Shown piece by piece: positions 27,801 to 34,358 of a stretch of 64,000 nt of DNA (the stretch's first letter is position 1; every line of letters starts with the position of its first letter). The notes below the pieces were generated by a model. The model was not told the origin of the DNA. It made no database searches and saw only the letters and a list, made by a program, of their open reading frames with translations. Where the stretch lies: positions 1 to 64,000 of the IMG/VR virus record IMGVR_UViG_3300020371_000004; one strand, written 5' to 3'. Both the position numbers and the translations under genes were made by a program. Origin of the DNA: a virus.

Positions 27801-29353
27801 TTGGTGTCATCACAGCATTCAATTCGTTAATTGTTGACCAAGTACAGGATGAATTAAATGCTTCAGGAATTGGCAATGAAATTTCATACGTTAATCCTTC
27901 AAATGGTATTTCAACAATCAGCAATGGTTATGTAAACTATACTGAGACACTATCTGATGGTCTACATTTCAAGGTTAACCATAACAATCATGGAATGTAT
28001 GATGTTTCAAATAAAATTACCCTATATGGAATTGAATCAGACGTTGCTCCAGAAAAACTAAGTGCTGATTATAATCAGTCTTCCACTGCTGAGATACAAC
28101 TTTCAAATGTTGGAATATTCACTTCATTTGAGAATCTACCAGTTTCTACTGATAATCCAGGTTACATTAAGATTAACCATGAAATCATTAAGTATACTGC
28201 TGTAGATACATCACTGATGCAACTCAGTGGTATTACTAGAGGAATTGATGATAATACTGATGATATCTATCCATCAGTTATGGTTGGTTTGCATCCAGCT
28301 GGTTCACCAGTATTTAAGTATGAATTTAATGGTGTTTCATTGAGAAGAATCAATAGAACTCACTCTATGAATCAAGTTGATTCTAAGTATCAAATCGAAA
28401 TGGATAGTTACTATCTCAAGATTGTAACCAATGAGCAGGGTAAAGATAGATTGTTTGGTCCACCAAAACTTCACTTTAATGAAACTAAGACTGGTGGAAC
28501 ATATGATATGAATATTTCAGCATCTGGATCTAATATTCTTGGTGGTCCTAAAGCATCACAGAATGTTCAGTTTGATAGTATTAGACCTAATGTTCAAAGA
28601 CTTCTTCCAGAATCTACAATCATTGATGCTAAGATTAGGACTGTAAGTGGTTCAAGTGTTGATGGTAGTGAAACACCATTCCGTAGCAGTGGTTTTGAAC
28701 CAATTTCACTCAATTCAAATAATCTTTTCAATACACCAAGAATTATTGCTTCCAGAGTAAATGAACTTCAACATTTGCAAAGTAGCAATGGTTATAAGTC
28801 ATTTGAAATGGAGATGAATCTGGCAACAACAGATACTAAGGTATCTCCAGTTATTGACTTGGATAGAGTTAATGTCATTACCACAATGAACAGAATTGAC
28901 TCACCAGTTACCAATATGTTGAGTGATAAGAGAGTCAATAGTCTTTACGATGATCCACACTCTGCAATCTATGTCTCAAGAGTAATTAGATTGGCAAAAG
29001 GTTCTACTGGACTTAAGGTTTACTTTGATGCATATAGAGATGCAACCAATGATATTAGGGTAATGTATAGATTACTGAGACCAGATACTCCAGACAATCA
29101 AGAGTTGTTTGAATTTATGCCTGGTTTTGAAAATCTAGATAGCAATGGAAACATTCTTGATCCTAAGAATAATAATGGATTACCAGACAGACTAGTAAAT
29201 CCATCTGCATCTCCTTCTGATTTGAGGTCTTATGAATTCACTTCTAAAGAAGTTCCATTGTTTGATGGATTCCAAATCAAAATTATTATGAGTGGAACAA
29301 ATCAAGCATATGTTCCTAAGATTAAAGACTTGAGAGTAATTGCAACTATCTGA
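21821..29353 (+). CDS. giant DUF4815-type virion protein, 2510 aa
   Basis: The N-terminus (LNVSPYFDDFDSEKNYQRVL, then ATPLQARELTTLQSILQNQI and FGQHFFKEGSVVIPG) matches the DUF4815 domain known from phage tail proteins. Long beta-rich stretches follow, then a coiled-coil-like piece near residues 1600-1660 (AEVERNIRNENRTLTETEDR). A conserved domain begins with RIRWVDPLAQTFQV (about 1667-1680), a GSGY module (SITNSGTGYTSNATYS), and a C-terminal beta domain ending in KIKDLRVIATI. It may replace T4 gp10 or connect baseplate to fibres; this is positional inference. Its stop overlaps the next start (TGATG). Confidence 0.75.
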   Translation: MPQNTNLNVSPYFDDFDSEKNYQRVLFKPATPLQARELTTLQSILQNQIEKFGQHFFKEGSVVIPGQIAYDSQYTSVQIDESHLGVPVSLYIQSLIGKTIKGENSGVRAKVENYITNTESERDNYTLYLKYQSSSDDDFSTEKFVDGENLVAEEDIFYGVSAIRDGSTFATTIIQNSTAIGSAVKIAAGVYFVRGFFVEVNPQTVILDQYTSNPTYRVGLLINEELAVASNSYEDLFDNAQGFSNFSAPGADRLKFGLTLIKKEIDDFNDENFVELLRVENGVLRQFVKESNYNLIRDELARRTYDESGDYYVRPFSLTIRESLNDRVGNNGVFNENQATKSGNSPNDNLGSLLVSPGKAVVRGYSLETIDTTIVDFEKPRTTAKAENQAIPFSVGRQIFVNNVNGSAPVGFGSTSQIALYDTRTSQEGLVSGQKIGIARLYDLKLRNASYEGANTQFEASLYDVQTYTVLRLNATTNLSKSTYIEGNSSGASGYVVEDVVATDLVKLYQVSGTFKKEESLSFNGISDGRIITNIRDYSLGDVHQIASDNYAVGLGTFTADPVLSQVTILTEPGAQFSITAESLGVSTVTSSSPAPFVGIQTGDIVSYTKQGFSIPTLNKVIEVTQSEIKIAETTDLANINDGALPSVGITANDFKKVSLEVLNTSNAFLFAKLNHKNVESLDLSTSSIILRKSYSVNVVSNAFSATLESDIDLTLEPFDEEDYSLAYTAGDIEPLNNQKVAVSGRTIGLSNLTQNGPAILTVTYKKVNTTEKAKTFNRCESLIINGSNQTSSGVGRTTLNDGLINREYYGLRVQDRDISLNVPDVVNVLGIYESSTVNDPSLPRIHFSALNSSIGNLIRGERVIGSTTGAVAAFVESDGNNIAEIVYLNENRFALNEEVTFQETNITGTISAVDVGDKNIKENFILDNGQRPEIYDYARLIRKSGVSAPTKKIRVIYNSYSISSSSEGDFVSVDSYGRDRYSKDIATINGVRNSDMIDLRPRVTEFNVSSADKSPFEFNARLFELNANSSDSIVAKDRTINLSYNFYLPRIDKLFLTKEGTFTINKGVPSLAPKSPNKLDSALEIATIYFPAYLYNTKDARVSLSTHKRYTMKDISRLEDRLSNVEFYSSLSLLETDTKNLSIRDPQTGLDKFKSGFFVDNFKSYDGGDLSNPVYRASVDTAYGYLRPQHYTTSVDLVVGSEAVIGIGTTSNPDVDLRFATDLGNSNVKRINDLVILDYSDKLYVENRFATRVENVNPFNTPSWIGSIELNPSTDTWVETRRTERTDDVEGNFEATMSQLGVDSNTGLSPVNWNVWETNWVGVNNVEGPVITQIQNGSRIVDTSVTTDWWSRTTTTTWEDSFTQFRNDTFTTTTEQSRQGIQFGVSERFDTVNLGDRLVSRVLITLMRSRNVEAVARRLKPSTRFYAFFDNTDVTNFIVPKLIEVRMTSGTFQEGETVTGFIPVSGTNRSITFRLAQQNHKYGPYNIPTETYRENPYNPNSTLSNSYSSTTTVLNVDTASLENQADSRFFGSIVKDMQLVGSDSNAVATVSDIRLISDSAGTLISSFFIPDPTVPSNPTFETGTKTLKLTTSQVNSDIKGISDSMAEANFTASGNIDNIENTTLRIRNAEVERNIRNENRTLTETEDRLVANTITTNRLETSRVRIRWVDPLAQTFQVLDNNGIFVTKCELYFQSIDPGNIPCTLEIRTSELGQPTQEILPFAEVSLNPSEINVSDDASVPTTFTFPAPVFLEGGNDYALVLISNSNEYNVWISRMTEVDVSTSNKPEAEKIIVSQQPSLGSLFKSQNGATWEPSQLEDLKFSLYRAEFTSQTGSFRFYNPDLGVGNRQIASLRPNPIVAESKEVLVGMSGSLTSTDVTNLIPGTSIFQANYPNFSAKLKSIVGTIGIGSALSITNSGTGYTSNATYSNAPLTTISGRGFGGKVNITISNGVAVAATVSVGGTGYAMGDTLTVEPQYTGNFGENLIISIPNEVGVITAFNSLIVDQVQDELNASGIGNEISYVNPSNGISTISNGYVNYTETLSDGLHFKVNHNNHGMYDVSNKITLYGIESDVAPEKLSADYNQSSTAEIQLSNVGIFTSFENLPVSTDNPGYIKINHEIIKYTAVDTSLMQLSGITRGIDDNTDDIYPSVMVGLHPAGSPVFKYEFNGVSLRRINRTHSMNQVDSKYQIEMDSYYLKIVTNEQGKDRLFGPPKLHFNETKTGGTYDMNISASGSNILGGPKASQNVQFDSIRPNVQRLLPESTIIDAKIRTVSGSSVDGSETPFRSSGFEPISLNSNNLFNTPRIIASRVNELQHLQSSNGYKSFEMEMNLATTDTKVSPVIDLDRVNVITTMNRIDSPVTNMLSDKRVNSLYDDPHSAIYVSRVIRLAKGSTGLKVYFDAYRDATNDIRVMYRLLRPDTPDNQELFEFMPGFENLDSNGNILDPKNNNGLPDRLVNPSASPSDLRSYEFTSKEVPLFDGFQIKIIMSGTNQAYVPKIKDLRVIATI

Positions 29354-29556
29354 TGAAACCAATTAAAGATAATAATGGTCTTCTCCGAGATGAGAAGACC
29401 AATGCTGTCATTAATATTAATGATGTTGAATATGATGCATATCTTGCAGAAAAAAAGAGAATACTTTCTGAAAAAAGAGATATTGACAACATGAAGAAGG
29501 ACATTGATGAAATTAAAGATGCCCTTCACCTCATCCTTAACAAGCTAAATACATAA
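29353..29556 (+). CDS. small coiled-coil protein, 67 aa
   Basis: Starts inside the stop codon of the giant gene (ATG 29353), indicating translational coupling. The first part is a short domain (NAVININDVEYDAYL). The second is a charged helix with heptad-like spacing (ILSEKRDIDNMKKDIDEIKDAL...), probably an oligomerising coiled coil. It is likely a minor baseplate or chaperone protein for its giant partner. No family name. Confidence 0.7.
   Translation: MKPIKDNNGLLRDEKTNAVININDVEYDAYLAEKKRILSEKRDIDNMKKDIDEIKDALHLILNKLNT
29545..29551 (+). promoter_or_regulatory. possible late promoter
   Basis: CTAAATA inside the last codons of the coiled-coil gene, 20 bases before ATG 29572. It matches the motif and the spacing of the other late promoters, but may be coding sequence only. 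Confidence 0.4.
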
Positions 29557-29571
29557 AAAGTACTTTTTGCT

Positions 29572-29907
29572 ATGGCAGCAAAGATAATCAACCTAGTTGT
29601 AGAGCAAAATGCTGATTTTCAGGCAACTGTTACCATTTCAAATGATAACGGTACTAAGCTAAATCTGACTAACTACACTGCAGCATGTAAAATTAAAAAA
29701 AGTCCTTTGTCTAGCACAGTTGCTGGTACAATGACTGTATCTTTCGTTGATAGAGTTAACGGAAAAATCATGCTGTCTATGAACTCAACTACAACTGCAG
29801 CACTTCCTGGTGGAAGACATGTTTATGATGTAATCATCACATCTCCAACTAATTTTGTCACAAGAGTCATTCAAGGAAGTCTGCTTGTTAGCCCAGGAGT
29901 GAGTTGA
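29572..29907 (+). CDS. small beta-sandwich-like virion protein, 111 aa
   Basis: MAAKIINLVVEQNADFQATV begins an alternating beta pattern that continues to the end (KLNLTNYTAACKIKKS, HVYDVIITSPTNFVTR). It resembles the N-terminal modules of phage baseplate upper proteins (BppU-like), where an Ig-like domain anchors receptor-binding parts. That is a weak fold-level resemblance. It shares one base with the next gene's ATG (TGATG). Confidence 0.6.
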   Translation: MAAKIINLVVEQNADFQATVTISNDNGTKLNLTNYTAACKIKKSPLSSTVAGTMTVSFVDRVNGKIMLSMNSTTTAALPGGRHVYDVIITSPTNFVTRVIQGSLLVSPGVS

Positions 29908-30617
29908 TGAGTAATAACTATGAAGTTACAGTAACATCTCCAGATTTAACAGTAAATGTTGACGATAGTGGTGCCTTTAGTGCTTCTATTAACTATGAAG
30001 CACCAACAAAAAGTATTCAACATACCAATTTAATACTTGATAATTTTTCATCTGGATTTGATGGCATCACAACGCAATTTCCTCTAACAGTTAATGGTGT
30101 TCCTTATTCACCGTCCAATGAACAACAACTGATAATACAAATTAATGGTGTTGTTTTAAGACCAACTATTGATTATACAGTTTCTGGTTCAACCATAACA
30201 TTTGTGATTCCTCCAAGTGGTGGACAAACATTTTCTGGTGTTGCATTACAAACAATTGCAGATTTAACTAGAACTGTTGTTTTTCATATTGATAATGGGT
30301 CTGTTGATATTCAACCAGGTAGTAAAGGACTACTAACACTTGATGTTGCTGGTACAATTGAAGAGTGGAGAGTTCTATCCGACCAAACAGGAGTCATTGC
30401 TATAGACATTGAAAAGTCAACATTTGATAATTATCCGAATAATTTTTCATCTATTGTGGGTAGTGAATATCCTGTTCTTATAAATCAGAATAAACGCAAA
30501 GATGAAGAGTTAACAACTTGGTCAAAAAACCTCGCACTTGGTGATGTGCTTAAATTTGTAGTTTTATCATGCACAGGAATTCAAAAATGTTCTGTATTTT
30601 TGAAGTTGAAACTTTAA
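29907..30617 (+). CDS. hypothetical virion protein, 236 aa
   Basis: The start is taken at ATG 29907, which overlaps the previous stop, rather than at the TTG three bases upstream. The N-terminus (NYEVTVTSPDLTVNVDDSG) is beta-rich. A middle module (LTVNGVPYSPSNEQQLIIQI.. GVVLRPTIDYTVSGSTITF) is of the kind repeated in phage tail proteins. The last 90 residues (KGLLTLDVAGTIEEWRVLSD) form a second compact domain. No enzymatic motif is seen. It closes the baseplate transcription block before a strong late promoter. Confidence 0.6.
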   Translation: MSNNYEVTVTSPDLTVNVDDSGAFSASINYEAPTKSIQHTNLILDNFSSGFDGITTQFPLTVNGVPYSPSNEQQLIIQINGVVLRPTIDYTVSGSTITFVIPPSGGQTFSGVALQTIADLTRTVVFHIDNGSVDIQPGSKGLLTLDVAGTIEEWRVLSDQTGVIAIDIEKSTFDNYPNNFSSIVGSEYPVLINQNKRKDEELTTWSKNLALGDVLKFVVLSCTGIQKCSVFLKLKL

Positions 30618-30634
30618 CATCACTTATTAAACAT

Positions 30635-30642
30635 TATAAATA
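30635..30642 (+). promoter_or_regulatory. strong T4-type late promoter
   Basis: Perfect TATAAATA 46 bases before ATG 30688, with a TAGGAG ribosome site (30672-30677). Together with codon use and the downstream terminator it marks a highly expressed gene. Confidence 0.8.
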
Positions 30643-30687
30643 AATCTAGAAAGCATTCCAATAAACGTAAGATAGGAGACTTTATCA

Positions 30688-32070
30688 ATGGCACTTTTAG
30701 TACCAGATTGTGGCGAACTTCAATCCCTAAGGTATCTCGTTAACAGTGATCACAGAATTCCTAGGAATCTGATTCTAAAACTATATTCTAGTTCAACGAC
30801 ACCTGCTGAAGGGGATGTTCCTTCACAGACAACTTATTATGAACCATATGATGCATCAGGTTCACTTGGTTATGGTGTTTCACCATCTAACGGATATCCT
30901 GGTGTAATTAACAATAGATTTGACCAGGACTATTCCAGACAGTACGGTATTCTCCTTAATGGTAATCTTTGGAATGTAAGAACGATTACCACTGCAATCG
31001 CAACTCCTACTGGTTCTGGTACAGTTAACGAGTATCTAATTACTGTTGATAGCACAACCAACATTGCTGTTGGTCACTATGTAAGTGGTGGTGGTGTTGG
31101 TTCCAACGCAACTGTTGCTGCAATCGATGGTAACACAATCGTCCTAACTGTTCCTAACACATCTACGTTTACCAACCAACCACTTGAGTTTGGTGTTGGT
31201 ACAACTACTGCATCCTATCCTGAGCAAACTTTCACCTTCACCTCTGCTGCTAATAACCAGTATGGTTACTACCTAGTAAGAGCAAATAACCTTCCTAAGG
31301 AAATCCACGGTGTTGAGAATGCTACTTCTGTTGCTGAAGCAGTTGCAATTGGTAAGACTCTAACAACTGGTACTATCGGTCAGTCATACTTGACTCTCTT
31401 CGATAAGAAGTACGAGCCAACCATCACTGGAACTGGTGGTGATTACGAACTGACAGTTAACGTTAACACTGGTATCACAACTAACCAAAGAGTTGCAGGT
31501 CTTGGTATTGCAGATGGAACCAGAGTTACTGGTGTAACTGGAACTACAATTTACCTGTCTAAGGCACTGACTGGTTCTGCTTCTGGAATCGGTACATTCT
31601 TCGAGAACGTTGGTGAAGACATCTGTGTAGGTATGGCAGTTACCCACAGCAACGTACAGGGTGAAGTTAATGCAATTACTCCTGGTACTAAGGTTACTGG
31701 TTTCGATGAAATCGAGAGAATTGTATATCTTGATAAGGAACTAGTTAACAACGTACAGACTGCTACTGGTGACCAAGTTAACTTCGGTACTTCTCACGTC
31801 ACTGCAACTGACCACGGTCTACAACCAGGTGATGTAATCTACTTGGCAGCAGGTGCAGGTAATACAACTACCCAATCCTCAACTTACACTGTACACCGTT
31901 CACTCGACGCAAATACTTTCTCAACCGTACCTGCTCTTGCAGTTGGTGCAGGTGGAAGTTCCACAATCTACAGCAGCATCATGTTTGCTGAAAGATTTAC
32001 AAACGGTCCATACAACATTCAGAACAACGGTGACCAAATTAAGGTTACCCTTAACATCAGCCTTGACTGA
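30688..32070 (+). CDS. abundant virion structural protein, 460 aa
   Basis: The N-terminus (MALLVPDCGELQSLRYLVNS) matches a protein group found in the virion of many cyanophages. The middle contains two repeats of a TTNIAVGHYVSGGGVGSNA / GITTNQRVAGLGIADG type, each followed by an ITVD/YLSKAL strand. It is beta-rich and soluble with no catalytic motif. Codon choice shifts to C-ending Asn, Phe and Asp codons (AAC, TTC, GAC) compared with its neighbours, as expected for strong translation. It stands alone between a perfect late promoter and a 7-bp terminator. Its place in the particle (tail decoration or fibre) cannot be read from sequence. Confidence 0.7.
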   Translation: MALLVPDCGELQSLRYLVNSDHRIPRNLILKLYSSSTTPAEGDVPSQTTYYEPYDASGSLGYGVSPSNGYPGVINNRFDQDYSRQYGILLNGNLWNVRTITTAIATPTGSGTVNEYLITVDSTTNIAVGHYVSGGGVGSNATVAAIDGNTIVLTVPNTSTFTNQPLEFGVGTTTASYPEQTFTFTSAANNQYGYYLVRANNLPKEIHGVENATSVAEAVAIGKTLTTGTIGQSYLTLFDKKYEPTITGTGGDYELTVNVNTGITTNQRVAGLGIADGTRVTGVTGTTIYLSKALTGSASGIGTFFENVGEDICVGMAVTHSNVQGEVNAITPGTKVTGFDEIERIVYLDKELVNNVQTATGDQVNFGTSHVTATDHGLQPGDVIYLAAGAGNTTTQSSTYTVHRSLDANTFSTVPALAVGAGGSSTIYSSIMFAERFTNGPYNIQNNGDQIKVTLNISLD

Positions 32071-32100
32071 TACATTTTACTTGATTTCATACTATATCAT

Positions 32101-32132
32101 GGAGGGGTTGCGGAATCGTGGCCCCTCCTTTT
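32101..32132 (+). terminator. rho-independent terminator
   Basis: GGAGGGG (32101-32107) pairs with CCCCTCC (32122-32128), followed by TTTT. The short T-run suggests partial read-through into the fibre gene, which has no clear promoter of its own. Confidence 0.8.
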
Positions 32133-32159
32133 CCTTGTTTTCACTAAAGAGAATGCGAG

Positions 32160-34358
32160 ATGCCAGCACTTAATGTAGGAATAAATTCAACCTTTGAGCA
32201 GCAAAGACTTGTCATCAATACACTTGCAGTTGATGTCAATTCTATCCTTACTGGAACTGCTGGAATAGCAACGTACTCACCATTGTCGGGAATTGCATCT
32301 AATGCAGTTCGTCTAGATGGTCAGTTACCAAGTTATTACCTGGATTATGGGAACCATACTGGAACACCAACCAGTTTATCTCAGTTTACTAATGATGTAG
32401 GTTTCATTACTTCATTTAACATTAACAGTGGAGTCACTGTTAGTGGTGTCATGACTGCTACAACATTTGATGGTAATCTGACAGGTAATGTAACTGGAAC
32501 ACTTTTTGGTAATGTTAGTGGTGGTAATGTAAGTGGTACTTTATCTGGTGATGGAAGCAATATTTCTAACCTAAATGCTTCTAGGATAACATCAGGCACC
32601 TTGAGTGCTTCACATATTCCTGTACTCAACCAGAATACTTCTGGAACTGCTGCAGGACTAAGTGGTAACCCAACTATCGGAATTACTTCTTTAACGGCAT
32701 CAGGGAGGATTGTAGGTGCTGCTGTAGATAACGTAATTCCATTCTTATATTCCGATTTAAGTGACTTGCCAAGTGCAAGTAGTTATCATGGTGCATTTGC
32801 TCACGTTCATAACACAGGTTCAGCATACTTTGCACATGGTGGAAACTGGGAAAAACTCGTAAATTATAATACTGATTCAGATAATATATCCATTGGTGGT
32901 ACATTATCTGCTGTTGGTGATGTCGTAGTTACTGGTATTGTAACTGCTACTAGATTCTTTGGAGATGGTTCTCAACTAACAGGTGTTGGTGGTGGATCTG
33001 GTGGACTACAGATTTATGATGAATATAACCTAATTGGTACAGCATCTTCACTTAACTTTGTTGGTGGAAATATATCAGCAAACTTTGTTAATGGTTATGT
33101 TACAGTTAACGTAACTGATACTGATACAAATTATTGGGAAAGAAATAGTTCTGGAATTAGTACAACATCATATCTTGGTATTCAGACCTCAAATCCAAAC
33201 TATTCATTGGAAGTTGGTCCATATGGAAGTACTGGTATTGATTTTTATGTTCATGGAAGAAGTTGGTTTAATAATCAAATCAATACCCCAATTGTTGGTT
33301 TAGGAACACTTTCAATTAACTCGGAAACTAGGCTTTCTTCTTTACCTAGAATTGTAACATCAGAACTTGCAGTTGGTAACATCTCTACGACTAGAGTTCT
33401 TAACGTTACAGGTGATGCACATATTGGGGCAGGATTAACAGTCCATGGTGAACTTGATATTAATGATGATTTAAGAGTTAAAGATAACAAATATATTACT
33501 GTTGGTGATGGATTTGACCTATCAATTTATCATGATACGATTAATAGTCATATTGCCGACCAGGGAACTGGTAGTCTGATTATTCGTGGTAGTGATGTTG
33601 TAATTAAAAATGCAGCAGACAGCAAAGTATCTGCAGAATTTACAGGTGGTGCAGAAGCAAAACTTTTCTACGATAATTCAGAGAAGTTTTCTACAGTTAG
33701 CACTGGTACAACAACTTATGGTACGCACTTTGCAACAAGATTTGCGGGTGATGGAAGTCTACTAACAGGTGTTATTTCTTCATCAAGTGTTGGTCTCGCA
33801 ATTCAAGGTGCAGGAACTCCAGTTGGTACTGCTACTACATTAAACTTTGTTGGTGCTGGTGTAAATCCAACAGTTACTGGTGGTATTGCAACCATTGATA
33901 TTTCTGCTGCAGTTGGTAGTGCAGGTAGATTTAAGGATGGTACTTCAGGTATACATACAACAGCACCTGCTGTAGGTTTAGGTACAACTAATCCAAAAAC
34001 ACAACTCCAGGTTGGTGATGTTTATGGTATAGAGGTCTATAGTGGTATTACATCAGTCACTGCTGGTGTTGCAACTGATGGTGTAGGTGGATGGACTATT
34101 GCCGATACAGATTTCCTAAGTGTAGATTACAAACTATACTTTAATTACAATGGCACAGTTCAAACCCAGAGAGCATCAGTGATGCATGATGGAACCACAG
34201 CATATGTTCAACCATATGCAATGATGATGACAGGAAATACTGCAGTAATGTCAATTGATGCAGTAATTTCAAATGGACAAGTAATTCCAAGATGGACACC
34301 AGGAACTGGAATAACTGGTATTGTTACATATAGAGTAGTAAGGGAGTCAATGCTATGA
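32160..34358 (+). CDS. tail fibre protein with GDGS repeats, 732 aa
   Basis: The N-terminus (LNVGINSTFEQQRLVINTLA) is probably the attachment part. Then come Gly/Ser/Thr-rich repeats typical of trimeric fibres: VTATRFFGDGSQLTGVGG (about 261-278) and ATRFAGDGSLLTG near 523-535, with a GNLTGNVTGTLFGNVSGGNV stretch in the first third. The last 90 residues (RASVMHDGTTAYVQPYAMMM... TPGTGITGIVTYRVV) form a tip domain also found at the end of the 973-aa fibre downstream. It overlaps the first subtilase gene by ATGA, so the fibre and the protease are translated as a pair. Confidence 0.75.
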   Translation: MPALNVGINSTFEQQRLVINTLAVDVNSILTGTAGIATYSPLSGIASNAVRLDGQLPSYYLDYGNHTGTPTSLSQFTNDVGFITSFNINSGVTVSGVMTATTFDGNLTGNVTGTLFGNVSGGNVSGTLSGDGSNISNLNASRITSGTLSASHIPVLNQNTSGTAAGLSGNPTIGITSLTASGRIVGAAVDNVIPFLYSDLSDLPSASSYHGAFAHVHNTGSAYFAHGGNWEKLVNYNTDSDNISIGGTLSAVGDVVVTGIVTATRFFGDGSQLTGVGGGSGGLQIYDEYNLIGTASSLNFVGGNISANFVNGYVTVNVTDTDTNYWERNSSGISTTSYLGIQTSNPNYSLEVGPYGSTGIDFYVHGRSWFNNQINTPIVGLGTLSINSETRLSSLPRIVTSELAVGNISTTRVLNVTGDAHIGAGLTVHGELDINDDLRVKDNKYITVGDGFDLSIYHDTINSHIADQGTGSLIIRGSDVVIKNAADSKVSAEFTGGAEAKLFYDNSEKFSTVSTGTTTYGTHFATRFAGDGSLLTGVISSSSVGLAIQGAGTPVGTATTLNFVGAGVNPTVTGGIATIDISAAVGSAGRFKDGTSGIHTTAPAVGLGTTNPKTQLQVGDVYGIEVYSGITSVTAGVATDGVGGWTIADTDFLSVDYKLYFNYNGTVQTQRASVMHDGTTAYVQPYAMMMTGNTAVMSIDAVISNGQVIPRWTPGTGITGIVTYRVVRESML

